This document shows positions 44,670 through 53,300 of a stretch of DNA of 64,000 nucleotides, one piece after another; within the stretch, counting starts at the first letter, position 1, and every line of letters begins with the position of its first letter. The notes beneath the pieces are model-generated. The model worked only from the letters and a program-made list of their open reading frames with translations, did no database searches and was not told the origin of the DNA. The position numbers and the translations under genes are program-made. Origin of the DNA: DASWJZ01 sp963792885 (GTDB taxonomy: Bacteria > Pseudomonadota > Alphaproteobacteria > Rhizobiales > Afifellaceae); contig CAWBXX010000002.1 of the NCBI GenBank assembly GCA_963792885.1, positions 434,001 through 498,000 of the forward strand, given 5' to 3'.

Positions 44670-45545
44670 CTAGAGCTCCGGCTTCTTGCCCATCAGCCCC
44701 TGCGGCCGGAAGAGCAGGATCGCGAAGAGCGCCAGATAGAAGGTCACCGGTGACCAGGTCGGCCCGTAGGTGGAGCTGACGAATGCGGCGATGACCGACA
44801 GCGAGAGCGCGCCGATCAGCGCGCCGAGCAGGCTTCCCATCCCGCCGAGCACGACCAGCGAAAGGAGGATGGCGATCCATTCCCAGTGCTTGCCTGGATA
44901 GAACGAGAAAAGGAACGACATCATCGATCCGGACGCGCCGGCGAGCGCCATGCCGATTCCGAAAACCAGCATGGAGATGCGGTCGACATTGACACCGACC
45001 ACTTCCGCCGCAGTGCGGTTGTGCATGGTCGCGCGGATCGCATAGCCGGTGCGGGTGAACTGCAGGAAGAGCCAGAGCCCGCAGAGGATCGCGATGGATA
45101 ATACCGTCGCGTAGAACTGGCCTTCGGGGAGGTAGTAGGGCCCAAAGAGGATCGCATCCGAGGCATAGCCCGGGTTGGTCGATCTGTAGGTGTTGGAGAA
45201 GAGGTAGCCGAGCGTTCCCTCGACGACGAGCGCGAGCGCGAAGGTAACGAGCACGGTCGCGCTTCTGCGGTGCGGGTCGGTGATCGCCCGTGCGAAGAGG
45301 AGGCGATAGACGGCGAGACCGACGACGAACATCGCCGGCATCGTGATCACGATCGACAGCATCGGATCAACGCCGAGCTGCTTGAAGGCATAGAATGCGA
45401 TAAACGCCGCCATCGTCATGAACGCCGCATGCGCGAGGTTGACGATGCCCATGACCCCGAAGATCAAGGTCAGCCCCGATGCCATCAGCGCGTAGACGCC
45501 GCCGAGCATCAAGCCGAGCATCACGATCTGGAGCAACTGCGTCAC
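44670..45545 (-). CDS. Branched-chain-amino-acid-type ABC permease (LivH-like)
   Basis: Membrane subunit of 291 residues. The GTG at 45545 overlaps the livF stop as GTGA and begins directly at the first helix (LLQIVMLGLMLGGVYALMASGLTLIFGVMGIVNLAHAAFM, a LivH hallmark). The coupling loop is RATMHNRTAAEVVGVNVDRISMLVFGIGMALAGASG. It ends LLFRPQGLMGKKPEL. The frame upstream of 45545 is antisense to livF and not used. Forms the channel with LivM. Confidence 0.9.
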   Translation of the reverse strand: MTQLLQIVMLGLMLGGVYALMASGLTLIFGVMGIVNLAHAAFMTMAAFIAFYAFKQLGVDPMLSIVITMPAMFVVGLAVYRLLFARAITDPHRRSATVLVTFALALVVEGTLGYLFSNTYRSTNPGYASDAILFGPYYLPEGQFYATVLSIAILCGLWLFLQFTRTGYAIRATMHNRTAAEVVGVNVDRISMLVFGIGMALAGASGSMMSFLFSFYPGKHWEWIAILLSLVVLGGMGSLLGALIGALSLSVIAAFVSSTYGPTWSPVTFYLALFAILLFRPQGLMGKKPEL

Positions 45546-46285
45546 GCGCTGGCTCCTGTGCGCGCGCGGCGCCGCCCGAGATAGAGTTCGGCAATACGCG
45601 GGTCGGCGAGCACGGCTGTCGAGGGGCCTTCGAAGACCGTCTTTCCGAGGTCGAGCACGCAGCCCCAATCGGCGAATTCGAGGCCGAGCCGCGCATTCTG
45701 CTCGACCACGATGATGGTGATGCCCGCGCGCTTCAGCTCGTTCATGGCATCGAAGATCTGCTTGGAGACGATTGGCGCCAAGCCGAGGGACGGCTCGTCG
45801 AGCATGATGACCTTCGGCTTCAGCACGAGCGCGCGGCCGAGGAGCAGCAGCTGCTGCTGCCCACCGGACAGCGTCTTTGCGAGGTGCGTTTGGCGCGCCT
45901 TCAGAAGCGGGAACATTTCGAACACCGCGTCGATGCGGCGCTCGACCTCGCTGCGGTCGCGCAGGATGTAGCCGCCCATGCGCAGATTCTCTTTGATCGT
46001 CATATCAGGGAAGAGGCTGCGGTCCTGCGGCACGAAACAGATGCCGCGATGCAGAATCTGGTCGGCCCTGAGCCCGCCGAGCGAATCGCCGTCGAAGGCG
46101 ACGCGGCCGCTTCGATGCGAAACGAGCCCGCATATCGCCTTCAACAGCGTCGACTTGCCGGCGCCGTTCGGCCCGATGATGCAGTAGCTCTTGTCCTTCT
46201 CGAACCGCATCGAGAGGCCGGTCAGGATGTCGGGCCCGATGCCGTATCCGGCGACGACATTGTCGATCTCGAGAAGCGCCATCAT
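45542..46285 (-). CDS. Branched-chain-amino-acid-type ABC ATPase (LivF-like)
   Basis: One of the two ATPases of the importer, 247 residues. Walker A is GPNGAGKSTLLKAI, the signature is LSGGQQQLLLLGRAL, Walker B is VIMLDEPSLGLAP and the switch is VVEQNARLGLEFAD, the LivF form of the H-loop. Overlaps the livG stop and the livH start by four bases each, implying coupled translation and equal amounts of the two subunits. Confidence 0.92.
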   Translation of the reverse strand: MMALLEIDNVVAGYGIGPDILTGLSMRFEKDKSYCIIGPNGAGKSTLLKAICGLVSHRSGRVAFDGDSLGGLRADQILHRGICFVPQDRSLFPDMTIKENLRMGGYILRDRSEVERRIDAVFEMFPLLKARQTHLAKTLSGGQQQLLLLGRALVLKPKVIMLDEPSLGLAPIVSKQIFDAMNELKRAGITIIVVEQNARLGLEFADWGCVLDLGKTVFEGPSTAVLADPRIAELYLGRRRARTGASA

Positions 46286-47016
46286 CCGACCCCGAGATAG
46301 GCCTCAAGCACACCTTCGTCGCGCTGGATGGCGTCGGGCGAGCCTTTGGCCAGCACGCGTCCATAGGCCATCACCACGACCGGATCGCAGATGTTCATCA
46401 CCACGTCCATGTTGTGCTCGACGATGAGGAACGTGACGCCCTGCTTCTGCAGCGTCTCGACGCGGTCGATGATGACGTCGAGGAGCGCCGGATTGATACC
46501 GCCGGCCGGTTCGTCGAGCAGGACGAGACGCGGATTGGCCATCAGCCCGGCTGCGAGATCCATGAGCTTCTTCTGGCCGTAGGAGAGTTTGGCGGCCGGT
46601 TGGCCGGCAAGCTCCGCAATGCCGACGAACTCCAGGAGCTCCATCCCCCGCTCGCGCTCGTGCTGCAGGATTCCATGCTTGAAGAGATCCATGAGCCCGC
46701 CGCTCGGCGACTGCACGACGACGTTCTCCAAGACCGTCAGGTCGCTGAGCTGTCGGCTGATCTGAAAGGTGCGGCTGATCCCGCGCCGCGTGATCTGATG
46801 CGGCTGCAGCCGCTGGATTTCCCGCCCTTCGAAGACGATCGCGCCGCCATCCGGCTTGAAGAGCCCGTTGATCATGTTGAAAACCGTCGTCTTGCCGGCG
46901 CCGTTCGGGCCGATCAAGGCGGTGATGCTGCCCTCCTCGACGTCGAACGAGCAGCCGTCGACGGCTTGCACCCCGCCGAAGGATTTCTTCAGGTCGCGGA
47001 CCTCAAGAAGAGTCAA
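46282..47016 (-). CDS. Branched-chain-amino-acid-type ABC ATPase (LivG-like)
   Basis: Second ATPase, 244 residues. Walker A is GPNGAGKTTVFNMI, the segment RGISRTFQISRQLSDLTVLENV is typical of LivG, the signature is LSYGQKKLMDLAAGL, Walker B is LVLLDEPAGGINP, and the switch is IVEHNMDVV. It lies 88 bases downstream of the binding-protein gene, with a strong hairpin between them. Confidence 0.92.
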   Translation of the reverse strand: MTLLEVRDLKKSFGGVQAVDGCSFDVEEGSITALIGPNGAGKTTVFNMINGLFKPDGGAIVFEGREIQRLQPHQITRRGISRTFQISRQLSDLTVLENVVVQSPSGGLMDLFKHGILQHERERGMELLEFVGIAELAGQPAAKLSYGQKKLMDLAAGLMANPRLVLLDEPAGGINPALLDVIIDRVETLQKQGVTFLIVEHNMDVVMNICDPVVVMAYGRVLAKGSPDAIQRDEGVLEAYLGVG

Positions 47017-47052
47017 ATCCGTGCACTCGCCCTTTCGGTGTTCCTCGCGGAC

Positions 47053-47079
47053 GGGCCCGGTCCGATTCGGACCGGGCCC
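47053..47079 (-). promoter_or_regulatory. Strong hairpin between binding-protein and ATPase genes
   Basis: GGGCCCGGTCCG (47053-47064) pairs perfectly with CGGACCGGGCCC (47068-47079) around a 3-base loop. No T-run follows on the minus strand. As with the potF-potG gap, it follows a binding-protein gene, and probably stabilises that mRNA or limits downstream expression. Confidence 0.5.
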
Positions 47080-47104
47080 TCGTCAACGATCTTGCCTGCG
47101 CCGA

Positions 47105-48379
47105 CTACCAGTTCGGCTTCGGCCACACGAGGTCGGCGGTTCCGGAGAACTGCCCGGTGGGATAGACGAACTTCAATTCGCCGCCCTGCCATTGGGTGAT
47201 CAGAAAGGCTTTGCCTTGCGGCAGGCCCTTGTCGTCCCAGTGGAAGTTGCCGAGGATCGTCTTCACCGGATCGTCGGCCGTCCGCGCCGCCAGCCAGTCG
47301 CGGATCTTGGTGTTGTCGGTCGAGCCGACCGCCGCGACCGCCTGCACCATGCCCTGACACGTAGCGAAGGGGATGGCGTTGTCCTCATCCGGGTCCTTGC
47401 CGAACTTCGCCTTGAACGCGTCGATGAAGTCCTGGTTGGAGAAGTCCTTGCCGTTGAGCGTGCCGACCCACTGAACCGCGGGATGCCAGGCTGCGTGGAT
47501 CAGGACGCCATTGGCAGCGTCACCGAGCTGATCGTGGAACTCCGACTGCGTGCCTTGCCCCATGATCGCGGCCTGCGGCTGATAGTTGACCGTCTTGAAG
47601 GCGCGCACCAGCTGGATCGCTTCGTCGGGTGAGGCGGTGAAGCCGATCACCATCTCGGCGCCGCTCTGCTTGACGCTGTTCGCAAGCCCGATCCAGTCGG
47701 AGAAGCCTTCCTCCGGCCATTGCTGCTTCAGGACGACATTGATCCCGGCGTCGGCAAGGATGCCGGGCGCGAGCTCGATCACCTTGTCGGTACCGGCGAC
47801 CTTCTCGTTGTCGCCGGTCAGCCCGGCGATCGCCGCGTTGCCGTAGAAGTCGTCACCCCAAACGACCGCCGCCGTCTTCGGGAGGTCGCCCTTCACCAGA
47901 TCCTTCATCATGGCGAGGTACGACTTGCCGAGATACTCGGCTGCGTTGGGCTGGAAGTTGAAGATGTAGTGGTAGCCGCGCTCATAAATCTGCAGCGCCA
48001 CGCCCGACGGTACCGGGTAGACCATCTTGTTCTGCTCGGCGACCGAGGTCTGCGCGAAGGTAATGCGGCTGGAGAAGGTGCCGAGCAGGACGTTCACTTT
48101 GTCCTGGTTGATGAGGCGCTCGATCTGCGCCTGGCCCGTATCGTTCGATGATTGGTTGTCGCTGACGATGAGCTTCGCCTGGCCGCCGAGCAGCCCGCCG
48201 CCCTGATTGACCAGGTCCATGCAGAGCTCGAAGCCCTCCTTGTGCTTCTGGCCATTGGTGGCAAGGCCGCCGGTCAGCGGCAGCGATGCGCCGAAGACCA
48301 CGTCCTCGGCCGCCGCCAATTGCGCGGAACCCGCCAACAATGCAGGAACCAGGGCTGCTAGTCCGAGTAGCTTTTTCAT
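47105..48379 (-). CDS. ABC transporter substrate-binding protein, LivK family
   Basis: Periplasmic binding protein of 424 residues. The ATG at 48379 has GGAGG seven bases upstream; one at 48385 is too close to it. The signal peptide is MKKLLGLAALVPALLAGSAQLAAA. The family start VVFGASLPLTGGLATNGQKHKEGFELCMDLVNQGGG and IVSDNQSSNDTGQAQIERLINQDKV follow. Aromatic residues YHYIFNFQPNAAEY suggest a small amino-acid-like or amide ligand, but it cannot be named. Belongs to the operon starting with the M24 gene. Confidence 0.9.
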   Translation of the reverse strand: MKKLLGLAALVPALLAGSAQLAAAEDVVFGASLPLTGGLATNGQKHKEGFELCMDLVNQGGGLLGGQAKLIVSDNQSSNDTGQAQIERLINQDKVNVLLGTFSSRITFAQTSVAEQNKMVYPVPSGVALQIYERGYHYIFNFQPNAAEYLGKSYLAMMKDLVKGDLPKTAAVVWGDDFYGNAAIAGLTGDNEKVAGTDKVIELAPGILADAGINVVLKQQWPEEGFSDWIGLANSVKQSGAEMVIGFTASPDEAIQLVRAFKTVNYQPQAAIMGQGTQSEFHDQLGDAANGVLIHAAWHPAVQWVGTLNGKDFSNQDFIDAFKAKFGKDPDEDNAIPFATCQGMVQAVAAVGSTDNTKIRDWLAARTADDPVKTILGNFHWDDKGLPQGKAFLITQWQGGELKFVYPTGQFSGTADLVWPKPNW

Positions 48380-48426
48380 GCTCATTCCTCCCTGTTCGTC
48401 TTTTCGCGCGGCGTTATCGCCGCCTT

Positions 48427-49395
48427 TCATTCGGTCGTTTCGAGGCCGCTTTTCACGGGCTTGTTTTCGCTCTCAAGTTTCATGCCGGCCGCGAGCGCGA
48501 CCGTCTCGATCACGGCGGCGAAATCCTTCTCCAGATAGGCGGCGGGATCTGCTTTCAGAATGGCTGCGCCGAAGTGCGCCTGCAGGGCCTCTCGCGTCGC
48601 CGCCGTCACCGGCATCGGAACGTCAAGCTCGCGCCCTGCGGCGAGCCCGAGGTCGAGATCTTTTCTGAGAAGCGTCGGCGTAAAAGTTGTCGTGAAGTCG
48701 AGATTGACGAGCGCCGGCGACTTGTAGCGCGTGAAGATCGAGCCCATGACGCTGTTGTTGATGAACTCCAGGAAGGCGTGGCGCGGCACGCCCGCCTTCT
48801 CGGCGAGCACCGTTATCTCGCAAAGGCTCTGGATGACGACGCCGAGCATGACGTTGTGCGCGACCTTGCAGAAGCGCGCGAGATCGCCGTCACCGACATA
48901 GGCGACGCCGTGCGCGGCGAACGTCTCGATATAGGGTTTTGCGACCTCGAACGCTTCGCGCGGGCCGGAGACGACGGCGCTGAGCTTTCCGACCTTGATG
49001 GTCTTGCCGTTGCCGCTGACGGGCGAAGCGAGGAATGCTGCGCCAAGCTTCTCGATCCGCGCGCGGATGTCGGCCGATTCATCTGCACCGATGCTGGAGC
49101 AGTCGACCACGATGCGCGGCACGCTCTTCGCCGCGCCGTCGATCACGCCGCCGTTTCCAAAAAGCACGTCTTCGACGTCGGAAGCGGTCGAGACCATGGT
49201 GAAGAGGACATCGACGTCCGCGAGATCGGAAAGCCGGTCAGCGAAGGTGGCGCCTTTCTTCGCGAGCGGCTCCGCTTTAGCGCGGGTGCGGTTCCAGACG
49301 CGGACCTGGTGCCCGGCATCGAGCAGCCGCTCGGCCATCGGGAATCCCATGCGTCCGATTCCGATCCAGCCGATCCGGTGCGTGTTCGATTCCAT
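48427..49395 (-). CDS. NAD(P)-dependent beta-hydroxyacid dehydrogenase (HIBADH family)
   Basis: A 322-residue dehydrogenase of the 3-hydroxyisobutyrate/tartronate-semialdehyde group. The Rossmann loop is IGWIGIGRMGFPMAERLLDAGHQVRVWNRT, with Arg after the second strand hinting at NADP. The substrate loop is ASPVSGNGKTIKVGKLSAVVSG, where the usual GG is GN, and the catalytic lysine is in FCKVAHNVMLG (K-x-x-x-N). It lies between the M24 gene and the binding-protein gene on one transcript and so probably oxidises a product of the imported compound. Confidence 0.88.
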   Translation of the reverse strand: MESNTHRIGWIGIGRMGFPMAERLLDAGHQVRVWNRTRAKAEPLAKKGATFADRLSDLADVDVLFTMVSTASDVEDVLFGNGGVIDGAAKSVPRIVVDCSSIGADESADIRARIEKLGAAFLASPVSGNGKTIKVGKLSAVVSGPREAFEVAKPYIETFAAHGVAYVGDGDLARFCKVAHNVMLGVVIQSLCEITVLAEKAGVPRHAFLEFINNSVMGSIFTRYKSPALVNLDFTTTFTPTLLRKDLDLGLAAGRELDVPMPVTAATREALQAHFGAAILKADPAAYLEKDFAAVIETVALAAGMKLESENKPVKSGLETTE

Positions 49396-49416
49396 CCGTT
49401 CCGTGTCCTCGTTCGA

Positions 49417-50727
49417 TCAGTAGGCGTTGGCGATCGGAAGCTCTTCCGCCGGGAAGTGCGTGATCACCTGGCAGCCTTTGTCGGTGACCACGACTTCCTC
49501 TTCGATCCGAGCCGCGGAATAGCCGTCCGAAGCCGGGCAGTAGGTCTCGAGCGCGAAGACCATGCCGGTCTTCAATTCCATCGGTTGCTCGAGCGAGACG
49601 AGACGCGAGATGATGGGGCGCTCGTGAAGCGCGAGGCCGAGACCGTGCCCGAATTGCAGCCCGAAGGCCGCCATCTCGTCGGGGAAGCCGAATTCGTCCG
49701 CCTTCGGCCACACCGAGGCGACGCGATCGGTCGACATGCCCGGGCGGATCAGGTCGATGGCGCTATCCAGCCACTCGCGGCACTTCTTGTAGGCGTCGTG
49801 CTGCGCCGGCGTTGCCCGCCCGACGTTGAACGTGCGGTAGTAGCAGGTGCGATAGCCCATATAGGACTGCAGGATGTCGAAGAACGCCTGGTCGCCGGGC
49901 CTGAGCAGCCGGTCGGTGAAGTTGTGCGGATGCGGATTGCAGCGCTCGCCGGAGATGGCGTTGATCGCCTCGACGTCGTCGGAGCCCATCTCGTAGAGAA
50001 GCTTATTGGCCTTGGCGACGATGTCGTTCTCGCGCACGCCGGGTTTCAGCTCCTCCCAGATCATGTGGTAGGTGCCGTCGACCATCGCCGCAGCCTGGTT
50101 GAGCAGAGTGATCTCGTCGATGTTCTTGATCTCGCGTGCGTCGAGCATGACCTGCTGCCCGTCGACGAGCTTGAGGCCGGCCTTCTCCAGTTCCTGCCAC
50201 ATGCCTGGCTCGACGAGATCGAGACCGAGCGGCATGTCGGCAACGCCGGCCTCGACCAGGAGCGCCTTGATCTCTTCCGCATGCCGCTTCATCAGCCCGG
50301 CCGACGGCGGCACAGTGCCGCGCATGCCGAGCATGCCGGCCCTGAAATTCTCCGTCGGCATCCAGTCGCAATAGAGCCGGTGATGGACGGCGGCGGAGCC
50401 GAAATCCCAGAGGATCGGATCGGCGTCGCCGGAGAGAAGCGCGAACCGGCAGAGCTTGTCGCGCTCCCACTCCCCGATCTTCGTGGAGGTGACGTAGCGG
50501 ATGTTGTTGACGTCGAAGAGGAGCAACGCGCCGCACTTCGAATTCTTCAGCGCCTGACGGATGCGCGCGAGGCGATAGGCGTGCAGCCGGCGGAAGTCGA
50601 CGCGCACCTCGAAGTCGACGTTCGTGTGGCCCGGCGCGGGAAGCGCGCGGTTCCAGCGCCAATGCGGATCAAGCGCTTCAGGTGCCTCGCTTGCGACCGA
50701 GCGGGGCTCAAGCCTCACATCGTTCAT
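49417..50727 (-). CDS. M24-family (creatinase/aminopeptidase-fold) protein, DddP-like group
   Basis: A 436-residue protein with the N-terminal creatinase domain (ALLLFDVNNIRYVTSTKIGEWERDKLCRFALL, similar in pattern to the DMSP lyase DddP) and a pita-bread catalytic domain. Expected metal ligands Asp284 (AFFDILQ), His361 (FGHGLGLALHE), Glu394 (ALETY) and Glu409/410 (RIEEEVVV) are present. The second aspartate of the usual YxxDxxRTF is Cys295 (GYRTCYYRTF). Activity may be peptidase, lyase or amidinohydrolase; I cannot choose. First gene of the LacI-controlled operon. Confidence 0.83.
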   Translation of the reverse strand: MNDVRLEPRSVASEAPEALDPHWRWNRALPAPGHTNVDFEVRVDFRRLHAYRLARIRQALKNSKCGALLLFDVNNIRYVTSTKIGEWERDKLCRFALLSGDADPILWDFGSAAVHHRLYCDWMPTENFRAGMLGMRGTVPPSAGLMKRHAEEIKALLVEAGVADMPLGLDLVEPGMWQELEKAGLKLVDGQQVMLDAREIKNIDEITLLNQAAAMVDGTYHMIWEELKPGVRENDIVAKANKLLYEMGSDDVEAINAISGERCNPHPHNFTDRLLRPGDQAFFDILQSYMGYRTCYYRTFNVGRATPAQHDAYKKCREWLDSAIDLIRPGMSTDRVASVWPKADEFGFPDEMAAFGLQFGHGLGLALHERPIISRLVSLEQPMELKTGMVFALETYCPASDGYSAARIEEEVVVTDKGCQVITHFPAEELPIANAY

Positions 50728-50787
50728 CGCACTCCTCCCCGGCGCCCTTCAGGCTGCCGACCTTGCATCGCGCTTGCGTCGTTGTTT

Positions 50788-50805
50788 CGTGCAAACGTTT
50801 GCACG
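50788..50805. promoter_or_regulatory. LacI-type operator
   Basis: CGTGCAAACGTTTGCACG is a perfect 18-bp palindrome with the central CG step and TGCAAACG half sites typical of LacI/PurR-family operators. It lies in the 144-base gap between the divergent M24 operon and the LacI gene, 61 bases from the former start and 67 from the latter. It probably mediates control of the operon and autoregulation. Confidence 0.8.
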
Positions 50806-50871
50806 CATGCTGGCCCTATCGACCGCGCGTGTCAATCCGCGTACGAGAAAAGCGTGTGAGGGAGGAATGAC

Positions 50872-51912
50872 GTGAAGCGGCGCGCCACTCTGAAGGATGT
50901 CGCCAAGGCGGCGGGTGTGCACCTCTCCACCGTGTCGCGCGCGCTCAATCCCCGCACCGAATATCTGCTCACGCCGCAGGTCGTCGCGGAGGTACGCAGG
51001 ATCAGCCGCGAGCTCGACTATCGGCCGAACGCGGCAGCGCATTCTCTGCGCACCAACCGGACGCGTACGATCGGTGTTGTCGTTCCCGACATCACGAACC
51101 CGGTATTTCCTCCGATCATCCGCGGTATCGAGGACGCGCTCGCCAAGCGCGGCTATCTCGCGATCCTGGCGAACACCGACGGCCGTTTGGATCAGGAGGC
51201 GGAGATCGCCGACCTCTTGCGCGCACGCGGCGTCGACGGGCTCGTGCTCGCGAGCGTGGAGCGGGAGGACAAGGCCGTGTCGCGGCTTGCCGCCGAAGGG
51301 CTTCCGATCGTCACCGTCAATCGGCGCGTCGAGGATCAGACAGTCTCCTCGGTGGTCAACGACGAGGACGCCGGCATCCTCGACGTCCTCCAACACCTGG
51401 CATCGCTCGGACACCGGCGCGTCGCCAACGTCGCCGGGCCGCAGGCGATGTCGACTGGCGTTGACCGCTATCGTGCTTTCGAGCGCTATCGTCGCGCGCT
51501 GAAGCTCGAGCTCGATCCGGAACTCGTCGTCTTCGCCTCCGGCTTCAACGAGGAAGAAGGCGACGCCAGGGCCGAGGAGCTTCTCGGTCGCGGCGCGAAA
51601 TTCACGGCGCTCGTCTGCGCCAACGACCGGTTGGCAATCGGAGCGATCGCGGCGCTTCGTCGTCATGGCATTGAATGCCCCACCGACGTATCGGTGACCG
51701 GCTACAACGACATGCCTCTGGTTGACCGGCTGTCGCCGCCACTCACAACCGTGCGTATCCAGCAGTACGAGGTCGGCTTCGAGGCGGCGGGCACTCTGGT
51801 CGACCTGATCGAAATGCCGGTTGAGCAGCGCCGGCCCCGCCATATCGTGCGCCCGGTCGCACTGATCATGCGTGCATCCACCGGCCTTCCCGCCGTGCCC
51901 AGGTATGCCTGA
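50872..51912 (+). CDS. LacI-family transcriptional regulator
   Basis: Repressor of 346 residues. The HTH with hinge helix is TLKDVAKAAGVHLSTVSRALNP...NAAAHSLRTNRT (residues 5-60), followed by a periplasmic-binding-protein-like domain (IGVVVPDITNPVFPPIIRGIEDAL). The start is a GTG at 50872 with GGGAGGA upstream. It is divergent from the M24-dehydrogenase-ABC operon and most likely regulates it through the palindrome at 50788-50805. A decayed copy of part of this gene lies at 52510-52762. Confidence 0.93.
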   Translation: MKRRATLKDVAKAAGVHLSTVSRALNPRTEYLLTPQVVAEVRRISRELDYRPNAAAHSLRTNRTRTIGVVVPDITNPVFPPIIRGIEDALAKRGYLAILANTDGRLDQEAEIADLLRARGVDGLVLASVEREDKAVSRLAAEGLPIVTVNRRVEDQTVSSVVNDEDAGILDVLQHLASLGHRRVANVAGPQAMSTGVDRYRAFERYRRALKLELDPELVVFASGFNEEEGDARAEELLGRGAKFTALVCANDRLAIGAIAALRRHGIECPTDVSVTGYNDMPLVDRLSPPLTTVRIQQYEVGFEAAGTLVDLIEMPVEQRRPRHIVRPVALIMRASTGLPAVPRYA

Positions 51913-52509
51913 ATAGGAACGAGGCTCTGCCGCGGTTGGCATCGGGACGAGCGCCTTGAAAGCGGCGGCGCCAAGCGACTCACATCTGAACGTTGAAAGC
52001 GATCCTTCCCCAAAGCCGAGTGACGCCACTTTGGCAGTGCGCCCCCCTGCCCATAGTTGGTACCGTCGGCGGGAGTGACTGCGTACGGCGCCGTGGAATC
52101 TATGAATTCGTTGGGCGTGACGGAAATCCCGTAGCGATCGCCGAGAAGCTGGTTCGACACTGGCGCCGGGTTGATCGTCCAGCGCCGCGAATCTCCGCCC
52201 ACGAGATAGGCGCCGGCGTCGCTATAGCTGCCGCCGCCCCAGGCGTTCACGGCCGAGCAGGTGACGGGAAGTGGGTAGCAAGGCACATTACCCGCTGCCC
52301 ACCTCGCGCCAAGCCTCGGAGAGGCTGGTTTCCACTCTATGTCGGCAGCATGACCACGCAGATGAAGCACACGGCGCTGGTAAGGGCCAAAATGCCGAAC
52401 ACGTGCCTGGCGGTCGCCAGTATTGAAGAACGATAGAGCATTTGGTGACTCGCTTGTTCTCCCCAGCACCGGAGAGCTTGCCGCGACATGGTTAACAGAA
52501 CGTCAGTGG
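51913..52509. other. Gene-poor stretch after the LacI gene
   Basis: About 600 bases without an intact gene. The minus strand has an open stretch (52030-52300) reading YSDAGAYLVGGDSRRWTINPAPVSNQ and TPNEFIDSTAPYAVTPADG, which looks like the inside of a secreted or surface protein but has no credible start and no family I recognise. With the LacI relic that follows, this looks like a junction of decayed or rearranged DNA. Confidence 0.45.
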
Positions 52510-52762
52510 ACCGGCGTTGACTGCTATCGTGCTTTCGAGCGCCATCGGCGCGCGCTGAAGCTCGCGCTCGGCCCCGCGCTCGTCGTCTTCGCCTCCGGCT
52601 TCAACGAGCAAGTGCTACGCCGGGGCCGAGGAACTTCCTTGGTTGCGGCGCGAAATTCACCGCGCCCGTCTGCGCCAACGACCGGTTGGCCATCGGAGCG
52701 ATCACGGCGCTGCGCCGTCACGGCATCGAATGCCCTTCCGAAGTATCGGTGACCAGCTAGTA
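52510..52762 (+). pseudogene. Decayed partial duplicate of the LacI gene
   Basis: About 250 bases align with the LacI gene at about 51455-51705, including the run GACCGGTTGG and coding stretches CYRAFERHRRALKL and VVFASGFNE. Small insertions and deletions shift the frame after FNE, and the aligned end GTATCGGTGACCAGCTAG creates a stop. Only about a quarter of the gene is represented, without the DNA-binding domain. Divergence of roughly 15% by eye implies an old duplication. Confidence 0.75.
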
Positions 52763-52952
52763 GCGTGAGTTATGTCCTACGGAGCCGAAAGCAGACATCT
52801 GATGCCGTGCTCAACTAAGTCTGAGATGTGATTCCGGAATAAGGTGACAACCCTCGACGATTTTCATCGGTTCGCACCGCAGCCCTACCTGTCGCGTAGG
52901 GAGACAGCGCCCGCGAGAAAAGAGTCAATAATTGCGGATAGCTAGATAGATT

Positions 52953-53028
<76 letters not shown>

Positions 53029-53300
53029 TGGCTTGCCGCCGCGAGCCGCGCGCCTCGGGCGGGGAGGCGGGCGCGTTATATCGGCTGGCCGGTAGGCTGT
53101 CCACAGTCGCCGGGGGCGCATTGTGACGCCTTTTCGCAACGCTCGCGACTGTCAAAAGGCTCAGGTCCGGCAGCTTGTTGCCCCGGTGGGGAAGATGCGA
53201 CTATCGTCGCGCCAGAGGGGACAGGTTGACGCGCGGCCATCAAGGAAAGCGCGCGTCAGGCTGCGCAGAGACGACCAGCAGGAAGGGGGTTGGAAAACCC

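Noticed and set aside
44670..46285. Idea that livF and livH are one fused gene because frames overlap
   Set aside because: The overlap is only GTGA; both proteins are complete and of normal length.
48286..50859. An 857-codon plus-strand frame
   Set aside because: It crosses two well-supported minus-strand genes in antisense and has no recognisable domain.
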